This document shows, one piece after another, positions 26,574 to 35,979 of a stretch of DNA of 64,000 bases (within the stretch, counting starts at the first letter, position 1; every line of letters begins with the position of its first letter). The DNA lies in assembly GCA_900074745.1 (NCBI GenBank), contig LT598469.1:682001-746000 (forward strand), written 5' to 3'. Origin of the DNA: Lachancea mirantina (Eukaryota > Ascomycota > Saccharomycetes > Saccharomycetales > Saccharomycetaceae). The translations under genes were made by a program, and so were the position numbers. Below the pieces are notes generated by a model that had not been told where the DNA came from, searched no databases, and was given only the letters and a program-made list of their open reading frames with translations.

Positions 26574-27308
26574 TCAGTGAGACGTTGGTAAGGCCATTCC
26601 GGGGCTCGATACTATGGATTTAAATGCAATAAGGACCACGAATACTACGATTAAAATATAGGCTGACGAGGAGGCCCATAGACGAAAAAACCAAAGATCG
26701 TAATATCGACGCATTCTGTCATGAGAGTGAAGGACATCGGCTGCGACAGTTGCCAACATCATTGTTCGAGAATTTTGAAGCATTTGATTTAACTGTGCGG
26801 CGGTGTTAGGACAGGGTTCGGGCTTTCCGGAGTATTGGCGAATTGCAGATTCTGAACCTACGGGCAACGTGGCTTCGTCTTGAGTCCATTTGTTCTCAAC
26901 GACCCCCCAAGATTGCACCCGTGGATTCAGCTCTTTGCTCGAATGTTGATAAAATTCTCTGGATCCTTTAGAAGCATAATTGTCGCCGTCACGTTGCCCT
27001 TTGCGAACGCTGACGCAAGCTTTTTGGGCCCCACTATGAAGCTCATAGATGGTCGGAAACTCTTCTTCGGGCAAAACTGGGAACGCGACAACGTGTTCTA
27101 ACCAATAACGAACGCAGAACCAAATCCCCAAAAGCGTCAGCCATGACAGAGGCACCAAGAAACCTATGAAAAACAATCTTGGAACCCATACTTTAAACTT
27201 CCGGCCACACAGACAGCTTTTACAATTGCAGGAGTACCTTTTTTGAAATTCGTCGAATGGCAGAACCGCTTCTTCAGCGGCTTCCAAAGAATTACGAAAA
27301 TCGGCCAT
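26574..27308 (-). CDS. ASG7: a-cell-specific mating protein Asg7
   Basis: 244 residues (S. cerevisiae about 209). Asg7 is expressed only in a cells. After mating it acts with Ste3 to shut off pheromone signalling in the new zygote by removing the G-beta subunit from the plasma membrane. The layout is a Cys cluster near residues 27-35 (SCNCKSCLCG), a first membrane segment at about 44-66 (LFFIGFLVPLSWLTLLGIWFCV), a central soluble region, the segment VAADVLHSHDRMRRYYDLWFFR, and a second membrane segment near the C-terminus (AYILIVVFVVLIAFKSIV). It is downstream of SET2 on the same strand, as YJL170C is of YJL168C. A candidate a-specific element lies about 190 bp upstream. Confidence 0.9.
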   Translation of the reverse strand: MADFRNSLEAAEEAVLPFDEFQKRYSCNCKSCLCGRKFKVWVPRLFFIGFLVPLSWLTLLGIWFCVRYWLEHVVAFPVLPEEEFPTIYELHSGAQKACVSVRKGQRDGDNYASKGSREFYQHSSKELNPRVQSWGVVENKWTQDEATLPVGSESAIRQYSGKPEPCPNTAAQLNQMLQNSRTMMLATVAADVLHSHDRMRRYYDLWFFRLWASSSAYILIVVFVVLIAFKSIVSSPGMALPTSH

Positions 27309-27730
27309 TGGAAAAGTCTACCGTGACAGAAGTTTTGGAACTAAGGGAGGGAGCTATTCTTGTTATAGAACACTGGTCATTAAAATATGCCAAGAACAAG
27401 ACGTTTGGAGCTGAGAATTAGCGAATATTGTCACACAGTGTTTCTTGATTGTTTGTCTGTAACCTTCAAGAGTGTCAGATGTCATTTTGCAAGATTTCCT
27501 CTTTGGATTATGGCAATGAGGAATTAACTTTCAAAGCCTTTAACAACATGAAGCAAGCTCAAACAACGACGTCTACAACTCAACGCAGCGACGGGCAATT
27601 GGTTTTAAATTATACTAAATGATACTTGTCTTAGTCTTTGCTTTTCGTTTGTTTTCCGCTTAGACAAACATGCTTGAGTGATATTAACATTAAGCAGCTC
27701 AAGTTTAAAGAAAATTGAAAAGCCTAGTAT
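27309..27730. promoter_or_regulatory. ASG7: ASG7 promoter region
   Basis: 422 bp between the SET2 stop and the ASG7 ATG. It contains the candidate a-specific element at 27495-27518. I see no other gene. Confidence 0.55.
27495..27518 (-). promoter_or_regulatory. ASG7: Candidate a-specific element (a2-like box plus Mcm1-like core)
   Basis: Read on the minus strand, CATTG is followed, 11 nt from its first base, by an imperfect Mcm1 core TCCAAAGAGG and then AAA. This is the same geometry as the STE2 element (CATT, offset 11, core, GGNAA). It lies 187-210 bp upstream of the ASG7 ATG. In non-duplicated yeasts a-specific genes are activated by a2 with Mcm1 through a CATTGT box beside an Mcm1 site. 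The core has two mismatches to CCNNATNNGG. Confidence 0.5.
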
Positions 27731-29809
27731 TTAAGCGCTCCGTTTCTTGGTCTTTTCAGATCTTCTTTGACAAAATTTGTCCATATAAACTTGAGTAAAC
27801 TCTTTCACTTTTTTCCTCTTTTCTTTGCTCAATTCATTAGGCGGACCCTTCTGGCCGTTTTTCTTTAATTCCTTACCTGACAAAATTCTCGCAATATCTC
27901 GAGCACACTCTTTGATGTGCTCGCGGCTAAGATCTTTTTCATAGTGCTTTATCATATTTGGCACAAATCCAGCGAAAAATTTGTTCCAGCGATGCGTTAG
28001 ATGATCCCCCTTCGTTTGTTGTAGCCTTTTGAGACGTTTTTCCTCCTGCTCCATCAAGCGTTTTTGGTTCTCCTCTCGTTCTTGCTCTTTTTGTTGGTTG
28101 GCTTCTGCAATGATGCGCTCCAACTCAGACTTCTTTTCGTTCTCCAATTCTAGTTTAGCCTTCAATTGTCGGAGTTCCTCTTCTTTTACTTTCTCTAATT
28201 CCTTGATCTGCATATCGAGTCTTTGTTTCTTCTTCTTTTCATACGTTTCCTGATCCAAGGCTGGCCTCTTTTTGGCAAAAGTCCCGCCTCCCAGGTTTTC
28301 ACCAAAAGAGCTTGACTCTCGAGATCTATTCGAGGTCCCATTTTGTAATGCTTTCACTTCTCCGGTAGGAGGTTCATTTAGTTTGGTTTGCTGTTCCGCG
28401 TTGAAGTACACAGGACGTCCATTCTCGTGAATAATTTCCCACCCTGGCGGCAGTCGTATCCTCCTCAAATCCAATTTTCGGTCGCCAGAATCTGAGATGT
28501 CCTTTTTCGTGATGCGCTTGTAGGTTTCGAAAGTTGCCCATTTCGCCAACAAGTTCTGACATATATTTGAGAACTCAGGGACAGGTGACAAGTCCTCGAT
28601 GACATTGCCCAAACGAGAAGAAACAATGCCATTTTTTGTCGTCTTGGGAAGACCTTCCAGGTATTCAAGAAGCTCAGTGCAAAAATCTATGTCGTCTCGA
28701 AATGTCGTTAAAAGCTTCGCAAAACACCTATAACCGTGCAGTTTAATAATTTGAAAGTGCAATGCTTGGTCCTTTGTCAGAAATAACCTCTCAGTCAGTC
28801 TTCTCGCAATTAACTCATCATCTAATTGCAAGAGAACACCCATCACCTTAGAAACATCCTCAAAGCTCTCACAGGGCTGTAATTCCAAGTGCTTAACGAA
28901 CTCAACATTAATATTATCCTTCTCGCTCTTCAGAATCTTCTCGCCGGCAGCCTTCTTGGCCTTAATCCATTTCTTCTCAGTTGAGGGATTCACGCCTAGA
29001 GCGTCTGCGTAATTTTGTGGCAACAAGGACGCTGCATCCGTTTGAGTCTTGCCGCCCAAAAATCCTATACAGTTAGGCTCCTCACAATAACAAGGCTGGG
29101 CTGTAGCGCCATAACGGTCCACGTTGTAGTCAAAGGTAATTTCCTCACCTTTAGTTATATTTCTATTGGCAAAAATGCCCATTCGTAATTTCCCGTCCAC
29201 AGACCATTTGCTAACATACGCGTTGGGATTACAAGAATGGTTGCAAAATCTCGCTAGCGATCCCTTTTTAGTAGCGTCAATGAACTCTCCGCTTTGGAGC
29301 ATCATAAAATAGAAATGTTTCAGTCCCTCTTGGTCATATTGAATCATCCTCTCTCTAAACCTGTCTTCAGTGATAACTTCACCAATATATTCGTAAATAA
29401 ATTGATGCGCTTCGATGTCTTCCTCACAGCGTACACCATAGCCCTTTTTCTGAGTTTTAAACACTGCAATATCCGCGTATTGGCATTTTTGAAACCTTTG
29501 ATTCTGACAATTGTCTCCGCATGATCCACACTCTCCATTAACACACTCTATAAGTGTGAGTCGATTAATACAATCGCTGCTTTCCCCGCAGGCATAGTTT
29601 ATACCATTTTCAAACTCCTCGTAACAGTCACACTCCATGAAATCATTGCTATTAGCGTTCCCAAGATCCTTGTAAGCATATGCACATTTTTTCAATTCAG
29701 TGAACGTTCGGAGCGCTTCATCAGTCTTATTCGCCTCGTCTAAAAATTTCCGGTGACCAACGTTACTAGACGAGTTTATGGCAGGCGATGATACTTTAGT
29801 ATCTGACAT
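27731..29809 (-). CDS. SET2: Histone H3 lysine 36 methyltransferase Set2
   Basis: 692 residues (S. cerevisiae about 733). Set2 travels with elongating RNA polymerase II and methylates H3K36, which directs Rpd3S deacetylation and suppresses cryptic transcription. The order is AWS zinc cluster at about 60-110 (MECDCYEEF, CGSCGDNCQNQRFQKCQ); SET domain at about 111-230 with RFCNHSCNPN at 187-196 and the catalytic DYNVDRYG at 227-234; post-SET cysteines 240, 242 and 247 (PCYCEEPNCIGFLGG); a WW-type segment LPPGWEIIHENGRPVYFN; a Lys/Glu coiled coil; and the C-terminal SRI domain that binds the phosphorylated polymerase CTD (HRWNKFFAGFVPNMIKHYEKDL). It shares its upstream region with the 5' side of STE2. 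Confidence 0.96.
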   Translation of the reverse strand: MSDTKVSSPAINSSSNVGHRKFLDEANKTDEALRTFTELKKCAYAYKDLGNANSNDFMECDCYEEFENGINYACGESSDCINRLTLIECVNGECGSCGDNCQNQRFQKCQYADIAVFKTQKKGYGVRCEEDIEAHQFIYEYIGEVITEDRFRERMIQYDQEGLKHFYFMMLQSGEFIDATKKGSLARFCNHSCNPNAYVSKWSVDGKLRMGIFANRNITKGEEITFDYNVDRYGATAQPCYCEEPNCIGFLGGKTQTDAASLLPQNYADALGVNPSTEKKWIKAKKAAGEKILKSEKDNINVEFVKHLELQPCESFEDVSKVMGVLLQLDDELIARRLTERLFLTKDQALHFQIIKLHGYRCFAKLLTTFRDDIDFCTELLEYLEGLPKTTKNGIVSSRLGNVIEDLSPVPEFSNICQNLLAKWATFETYKRITKKDISDSGDRKLDLRRIRLPPGWEIIHENGRPVYFNAEQQTKLNEPPTGEVKALQNGTSNRSRESSSFGENLGGGTFAKKRPALDQETYEKKKKQRLDMQIKELEKVKEEELRQLKAKLELENEKKSELERIIAEANQQKEQEREENQKRLMEQEEKRLKRLQQTKGDHLTHRWNKFFAGFVPNMIKHYEKDLSREHIKECARDIARILSGKELKKNGQKGPPNELSKEKRKKVKEFTQVYMDKFCQRRSEKTKKRSA

Positions 29810-30827
29810 ATACAGGAGTGAACAGCTGCTATATCTTGTTCGATGATTTCTCGATTTGTCTTGCCTTTATTCGGATTTTTCCACATCGGTGAATTAAGGC
29901 GTTGAAAATGACATCAACACTTTTGAATTGATGAAGTAGTGCTATCCGTGGTATTTGAATTGACAATACCGACACATTCAAAGTTGAGCCGCTGTAAAGA
30001 GATGCCAATAAGCAGTAAAAATCATAGCCGTTATCAAGAAACATGGTAAATCTAAATATAATCCCCTCTTTCCCCTTTTTCAAGGTGTAGTGAAATACAA
30101 ATAATGACCAAAATTTATCGTCAAATTCGGCATTATAGGCACAACTCGACCAAAAGAGTTGACAATTCGAGAGGAACAACAGCTTGATGCTCGATACATA
30201 ATCTCTCGCAGTTTGGTCATCGTTATCAAATTCTTGTTATTTTCAATTTTTGTTATTTTGAGATGGGATGTACGTTTTCAAGCTGTTAGAACTGGTAACC
30301 CGAGCCTGAGTAAAACTTGGTAAAGATTAAATCGCTTGCTTATGATTGAGGTCTATCACGAAAAATCACGAAAAATGCGAGTCTTACCAAACAATAAAAA
30401 GTTTGAATGTCACTTTTTCATTGATAACAAACTTTCTATGCTTCTGAGATTTTGACAGGAACCGTATTCATTACCAGGCGGGAACGCAGATGTTAACGGA
30501 AAGCGACGCCCAAAACCCAAGAGATACCCATGCAATGTGACATATTAGGATGATCTTTTGAGTTCTAGGTCCAGTGAATAAGCAAGAAAAATACCCTCAT
30601 GAAAGGCATTCACTAGCCCAAATCGGGTAATACACCACTAAAGGACAAAACTTCTCTGAAGCGCAAGAGAAGAGCCTCAATAACACAACACAATAGGTTT
30701 CATCTACTTCGTAACACGATTGTTGCAAGTCTCCCAGAAATTTTGTATAAATCGAGACCGATATCAGCCTGTCACGCGAAGTAACCAGAGTTAAGTGCTC
30801 CACGAAGACTGTCGAGCGAAGCGAGAA
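29810..30827. promoter_or_regulatory. Divergent promoter region SET2-STE2
   Basis: 1.0 kb between divergent genes. A minus-strand frame at 29829-30179 (116 codons, ATG-less start) crosses it but looks non-coding. The STE2 side has a candidate a-specific element at 30607-30630 and TATAAAT at 30746-30752, 76 bp before the ATG. A second, weaker CArG-like sequence (ACATATTAGG) lies at 30540-30549. Confidence 0.55.
30607..30630 (+). promoter_or_regulatory. STE2: Candidate a-specific element upstream of STE2
   Basis: CATT at 30607-30610 is followed, 11 nt from its first base, by CCAAATCGGGTAA at 30618-30630. That core fits CCNNATNNGGNAA, the Mcm1 consensus of a-specific operators, at every fixed position. 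It lies 198-221 bp upstream of the STE2 ATG. The upstream box reads CATTCA rather than CATTGT. Confidence 0.62.
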
Positions 30828-32132
30828 ATGTTAAATTATCCCAACTCTGAGATGATTTTTAATGCTTCGCAACAGACCCTAAGCTATAGTTCACTTTACG
30901 GCAACGATACCACCATCAGTTTCAGCGATTTAAATGACATTGTCGCAACGAGACAATCGGAATCCATCATTTCAGGCGCTCGTCTCTCAGCTGCGGGACT
31001 TGCCTTAATAATTCTTTGGATGGTATCTCAAAGAAGAACGACACCCATATTCATTGCTAATCAGGTCTCTCTAACTTTGATGGTCATCCAATCTAGTCTG
31101 TTAATTGCTTACTCGTACACCCATTACTCTTCTATCACTTTTACGCTCACAATGTTCCCACAATACGTCCCACGTTCCGATCTCTACTTCTTCGGGGCCT
31201 CAAACATATTTCAGGCGCTGCTTGTCGCTGCTGTCGAGGTCTCGCTCGTTCTCCAGGTGAGAGTTGTTTTCAAATGCGACAACTTCAAAAATGCGGGTAG
31301 AGCGCTGACAGCCATGTCGGCTGCCTTAGCTGGTGCAACTACTGGAATGTTCTTTGCTACTGCGATTCAATCAACGATAGCGGCCCACGAAAACGTTTCA
31401 TCAGTACCTCCTACCATCCTTTACAATGCGGCAGTCATTTTAATGGCTTGTTCTGTCAATTTCATGACACTTTTGTTAGCTATCAAGTTGATTCTCGCAA
31501 TAAGATCGAGAAGGTTTTTGGGTTTGAAGCAATTTGACAGTCTACACATTCTGCTCATTATGGCTTTTCAAACCTTAGTGTTTCCCTCTATTTTATTCAT
31601 CCTGTCGTATTCTTTGAATGGTAAATCTGGCACGGGTGATCTCGAAGCCATAGCCATATTATTGGTGACGCTGTCTTTACCTCTTTCTTCGATGTGGGCA
31701 ACCTCTGCAAACAACTCCAACAAACCAACGTCAGTGAACACTCAATTCTCTCCTCGCCCATATACTTCCAGCAGTTACGGCTCAGAGGACATGACCGTGT
31801 ATTCGAGAAATATGAATTCTTGCTCCTCTGGAAGCGAGAAGAATAAACTTTACGACTTATATCCAGTTGAAGGAAAGGGAAATCACTGTGGAAATTCAGC
31901 TGGAGACGGTTATTTGGGCAAAGATAATTATGACTACTCTGCACAATCCATTGGCAGCGCGCAGAATAGCTCGATGACAGAAAACGAAACCCGAAATCAT
32001 TTGAATCCCTCACGTTATGGCATCTCTGATAATTTGAGAGACATGAATATAGCCTCGAATGCCACGGTCAAGACACCCGATACGCTCGACGACGAAGAGG
32101 CGAGAAAGTTTTGGTCCTTGGCGGAAAATTGA
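30828..32132 (+). CDS. STE2: Alpha-factor pheromone receptor Ste2 (class IV GPCR)
   Basis: 434 residues from the ATG at 30828 (S. cerevisiae about 431). Ste2 is the seven-helix receptor for alpha-factor on a cells and couples to Gpa1/Ste4/Ste18. The extracellular N-terminus has NAS and NDT glycosylation sequons. Landmarks are TPIFIANQVSL in helix 2, the third intracellular loop KLILAIRSRRFLGLKQFDSLH (about 220-240), P253 in helix 6, and LPLSSMWA at 284-291 in helix 7. The C-tail ends in DDEEARKFW, a conserved Ste2 terminus. The frame is open upstream through a GTG; ATG 30828 is the first methionine. STE2-BST1-EPL1-BUD27 is the S. cerevisiae chromosome VI order, but its SET2 neighbour here is on chromosome X there. 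Confidence 0.97.
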   Translation: MLNYPNSEMIFNASQQTLSYSSLYGNDTTISFSDLNDIVATRQSESIISGARLSAAGLALIILWMVSQRRTTPIFIANQVSLTLMVIQSSLLIAYSYTHYSSITFTLTMFPQYVPRSDLYFFGASNIFQALLVAAVEVSLVLQVRVVFKCDNFKNAGRALTAMSAALAGATTGMFFATAIQSTIAAHENVSSVPPTILYNAAVILMACSVNFMTLLLAIKLILAIRSRRFLGLKQFDSLHILLIMAFQTLVFPSILFILSYSLNGKSGTGDLEAIAILLVTLSLPLSSMWATSANNSNKPTSVNTQFSPRPYTSSSYGSEDMTVYSRNMNSCSSGSEKNKLYDLYPVEGKGNHCGNSAGDGYLGKDNYDYSAQSIGSAQNSSMTENETRNHLNPSRYGISDNLRDMNIASNATVKTPDTLDDEEARKFWSLAEN

Positions 32133-32604
32133 ATACACCGCCTAAAGGCGGTGAATTTAGTGAATGTTTTTTGATGCACTTCCACATACGAAGCGCAGGA
32201 CCATTATGCCTTACGTGAATCAAGTGAACTCTCTGTGGTTTGGACAGAGGGTCTTAAATAATCTTCTTTTGGTAGTAGAGCGTCGCTTCATAATGTAAAA
32301 TAGTGATTTTTTAATTCAACCGAGCTTAGCTAGCGAGGAAATAACGGAGAAGATATACCCCAACTGTTTGGGTTCAGTCATTTCTCCGCTGAGAGAAAAA
32401 TTATCAATTGAATTCAATGTTCCTCCCGGTTTTTCGCCTCATGTATTCAAATTTTGTAAGTCTTGTGTGTTGACCACGGGCCAAGAAATATGAAGTACAG
32501 TACCACTCTCGAAAACCCTTGACTTTCTCAGAGGATTTAGTGGACAGCCAAAAAATTGATCTATGCAAACTTTTCCATTTCAACTTCACACTGAAGTGTC
32601 CCAG
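32133..32604. terminator. Convergent 3' region STE2-BST1 with two inverted repeats
   Basis: 472 bp. Immediately after the STE2 stop lies a hairpin with arms CACCGCC/GGCGGTG (32136-32142 and 32147-32153) and loop TAAA. A second, nested inverted repeat has outer arms CGGAGAA (32345-32351) and TTCTCCG (32382-32388) and an inner ACCC/GGGT pair. Yeast 3' ends do not normally depend on hairpins, so a terminator role is only a suggestion. Confidence 0.4.
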
Positions 32605-35600
32605 TTATGAGATGTCGGTCAAAATGATGACGGCACACAGAAGGTTAAAAAGATGATGCAACCAATACAGATTTCTCGTGCCACTGAGAAAACTGTACGT
32701 GGCGAGATAGAAGAGAAATGCAACAACGGAGGTTGACCTTAAATCCTTCGTGCCCCGTATCTTTGGAATGGAAAACTTGGCATTCTTTTCAATCAACAAT
32801 ACTGCCGGTAAAACGGAGAGAAAATTGTGATGAGAAGAGAACGGTGTCTCCCACCTTATTGCCAAATTGTGCAAAAAAACTATCACAATCGGAACGTTGA
32901 TTGGGACAACAAAGAGAAGCAAAAGTAAAAAGGAATTGTTGTAATTGACCAGATTTATAGACTGGGAATTGGAAGTCTGCTTTGCAAGCGCAGCTTTCAA
33001 GCACACAATGACTTGAACAAGAGCCATTACCACTAGCGCGAACTGGTATGGCACATAGCAGAAAACTGATAAAATCAACAGTGCAGTCCCAAGTAAGTTG
33101 CGAGCTTTCAAGGATGAGAATGGAAGTCCTTGAAAGCTGTCTGCGGAGGGCTCAGACAGGACGGCGACTGAGCCAAGTTTTTCTTTCAAAAAAACAGAAC
33201 CGGCTTCTATCAGTACTATGAGTCTGGCTAGCGTAATGAGGGCGAAGATGACAATTGATAGTAGGAACGGTCCCAGCCACCACATGAATGTCTCACTCAT
33301 ACCCAGAAAGAAAGCATTCATGGACAAGGATTTATCAAATGGAAGGGCCAACCTCTCGAGGCCGAGGTATTGCAGGAAACCATGGACCCGCTGGATGAGA
33401 TTCAGACTTGTCAAAGGAGTAAGAATACTCACGAAAAAGTATAGTGGCATGCCATGCCTACTCAAAAAGAGCTTAGCTGCTGATTCAAAACTCATGAAAT
33501 CTCCTGAATCCTGATATTGATAAAATTGATAGCCTATGACCAGTGAAGTGAAGGCAACTGCAAAAGCTATGACACTGAGCCTATAACGAAGGAAAAGTAG
33601 CTTGAAAGTTCGGTGCCAATTGATTTCGAGCGACAATGTGACCTTTGTGCTTTCAGGAGAACAAACTAAGGAAAATTTGAGTGGGCTGTTATAGATGTCT
33701 TTTATTGGAACGAATGGAGCGATGCTATGAAAGCTGATATCATGAGAACCATTTGTCACATCAACATGCCATTTAGTTTCGAACGGCCGCTCCACAGATT
33801 GCTTTAAAATAGGCTGGAACAGTGGATCTCTCTGCGCCGAATTAACGCTAACTCGATATGATATCAGCGAATTCCAAATGTGAGGAAAATTAATTTCTTT
33901 GAAAAGAGAGCCCCCGGAAAATTCATATTCTCTTCTAGTGAAAAGGAAACTTAATGGGCCATCCTTTATTTGCATCGAATCGATGTCAGTGGATAGTTCG
34001 GCAACAAAAAATGAGGATTTCTTCTGCACGGAAGGCGCCTTCAACAATATGAATTCGTAAGTGGATAAGACAGTTTCATTGACATGCAAAAAGTGGTAAG
34101 GCTCCTGACTGCCACCTTCAGAGGAGTCTGCAGGAAATTTGGTGCCTGGAGCAGAGCTTGGAATTGTAACAAAGTCACTAGTAGCCAAAAGGCAGCCTGT
34201 CAATTCATTTAACTGTTTATCAGGTAAGTAATCACTGCTCATAGCTTTGCAAAAGAAAATTTGTACCTCTTCTACTCCATCAGAGTACAAGGCAGTAAAG
34301 CGGTAACTATCCAATTGTTTCGGTAATTCAAATATTCTGTCATATCTCGAACCCATTTCCCCCAAAAGGACAAATTCGTTTGCATCAATGTATTGAGCGT
34401 CTTCTGAAATTTCTAAATTGTTATAATTCGCATCATTTCTAAGAGTCAAGTCTTGAGTTGTGTAAGATTCTAAACCCGTCAGAAGATGCTTCCGAAACTC
34501 TCTCATTCTTGAGGGAAGAGCTATAGTTTTGTATGGTGTCTTAAAATCAACAATCTCTAATAAAAGCCGGGCGAGCACTTTACGAAGCTGATCACACCAA
34601 ACTATGGCCAAATGATCAACCGGAGTCCATACTCCAGGAATGGTCGTAGTGTATGTTGTGAATCCATTTTCATATGGAATAAGATGTTCAACAATTGTAT
34701 AATCAGCTGGCAGTACAGTGTCCAGAATCCCGCCCGTAATTGAAATTAAAGACACATTTTGAGCAAAGGAACTTGAGGCGTTTTCATAACTCTGGACCCA
34801 AAATTCATTAACGTCATCATATATTTTGATGATGTCTCCATCAAAAGTGGCAGGAGCAACCGCATGTGGTGACGAAAGAGTGATTATTGTGTTTATAGAT
34901 GCGGGCACATAATTTTTCAAAGTTGGCATGACTCGTGCAACTACCCCACCCATGGAATGCCCCAGGATCAAAACTGATCGAGGAGGAGGTCCAACGGCGT
35001 TACTAGACTCATACAAGGTCAAAATATAGCGCATGGCCTCATTTAAATATTCAGCTTGGTCTAACATAGTGCGTCCGTGGAAAGCGGTAAAATCTTCGTT
35101 GAAATCCGCCGTGAAAACGTCAAGATTTCGCGCGTTCGGGTTTACTATGGCATCTTTGTTTTCGAAATAAAGCTCAGCAGCGGCAGCAGCAATTGATCTC
35201 ACCTGCTTGAAGCTTCCGGCATTCCCAGGAATGAAGAGTACTGGAATTCCGTCTAGGCTGATTACGTTGTCCGCTGCTGGCTCTCTATCCTTACCTTGCT
35301 CTCTGTAAAGATACAAATGGTATTTCTTTGCCAGTCTGCTGTAGTTGGTATCGAATCCAGTGATTCTAGCGTAAGCGGGATACATGTATATGCCCCGGCA
35401 TTGTGCGCTATCAGCACCGCTAAATGGGCCAGAGAAAGAGCATATCAGAGCTATCAAGAAAGATACCAGACCAAGCCAGAAAAAAAAAAAGGGCAGTTTT
35501 TTGAATCTACCAGTGGGAGTAGAGTCACCCCACCGAATAGTCAAATTTTGGGCGTCATCGCACGGCAATGTCGATTCAGGTCCATCATCCGTAGCTTTAG

Positions 35601-35685
35601 AGAGGGCGTCACGAATTTCCAACAGGAAACTCGCATGTTGTAGACCTTTCCGCGTGAGAGTTCTCAAAACCCTTTTTATACCCAT
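32605..35685 (-). CDS. BST1: GPI inositol-deacylase Bst1 (PGAP1 family)
   Basis: 1026 residues, matching S. cerevisiae Bst1 (about 1029). This ER membrane lipase removes the acyl chain from the inositol of GPI anchors soon after attachment to proteins; this aids ER exit and quality control of GPI proteins. A first membrane segment lies at about 64-85 (LPFFFFWLGLVSFLIALICSF). The lipase domain follows with CRGIYMYPAYARI, GIPVLFIPGNAGSFKQVRS, the nucleophile motif GHSMGG near residue 243, and LSSPHA. A lumenal beta-rich region precedes several C-terminal membrane segments. It is convergent with STE2 and upstream of EPL1 on the same strand. Confidence 0.95.
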   Translation of the reverse strand: MGIKRVLRTLTRKGLQHASFLLEIRDALSKATDDGPESTLPCDDAQNLTIRWGDSTPTGRFKKLPFFFFWLGLVSFLIALICSFSGPFSGADSAQCRGIYMYPAYARITGFDTNYSRLAKKYHLYLYREQGKDREPAADNVISLDGIPVLFIPGNAGSFKQVRSIAAAAAELYFENKDAIVNPNARNLDVFTADFNEDFTAFHGRTMLDQAEYLNEAMRYILTLYESSNAVGPPPRSVLILGHSMGGVVARVMPTLKNYVPASINTIITLSSPHAVAPATFDGDIIKIYDDVNEFWVQSYENASSSFAQNVSLISITGGILDTVLPADYTIVEHLIPYENGFTTYTTTIPGVWTPVDHLAIVWCDQLRKVLARLLLEIVDFKTPYKTIALPSRMREFRKHLLTGLESYTTQDLTLRNDANYNNLEISEDAQYIDANEFVLLGEMGSRYDRIFELPKQLDSYRFTALYSDGVEEVQIFFCKAMSSDYLPDKQLNELTGCLLATSDFVTIPSSAPGTKFPADSSEGGSQEPYHFLHVNETVLSTYEFILLKAPSVQKKSSFFVAELSTDIDSMQIKDGPLSFLFTRREYEFSGGSLFKEINFPHIWNSLISYRVSVNSAQRDPLFQPILKQSVERPFETKWHVDVTNGSHDISFHSIAPFVPIKDIYNSPLKFSLVCSPESTKVTLSLEINWHRTFKLLFLRYRLSVIAFAVAFTSLVIGYQFYQYQDSGDFMSFESAAKLFLSRHGMPLYFFVSILTPLTSLNLIQRVHGFLQYLGLERLALPFDKSLSMNAFFLGMSETFMWWLGPFLLSIVIFALITLARLIVLIEAGSVFLKEKLGSVAVLSEPSADSFQGLPFSSLKARNLLGTALLILSVFCYVPYQFALVVMALVQVIVCLKAALAKQTSNSQSINLVNYNNSFLLLLLFVVPINVPIVIVFLHNLAIRWETPFSSHHNFLSVLPAVLLIEKNAKFSIPKIRGTKDLRSTSVVAFLFYLATYSFLSGTRNLYWLHHLFNLLCAVIILTDIS

Positions 35686-35979
35686 AAGGAGAAATATCAG
35701 ACGAGGGAAGTCAATTGCCGTGATACATTTTTATGGTTTACCTGTTTTACATATGCGTTTTTCTTGTTAAAACACTTTAATTGAAAATTAACGAAATGCA
35801 CTAAAAGAACAACTAGAATTCTAGTATAGTAAAGGTTACATTATGTACTTTAACCCGGGAAACATTCGCAGATTTGCAAATGTTAATGCAATGAACGTTA
35901 GAAAAATGAACTCCCAAACGTCCATGATTCATGACAAAAGATAAGTAGTCCAACAAATTAAAATCTCACTATTTTAGAG

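Noticed and set aside
30528-30550. CATGCAATGTGACATATTAGG as the a-specific site of STE2
   Set aside because: The box points the opposite way and the core lacks the first C. The element at 30607-30630 fits the consensus and matches the ASG7 geometry better.
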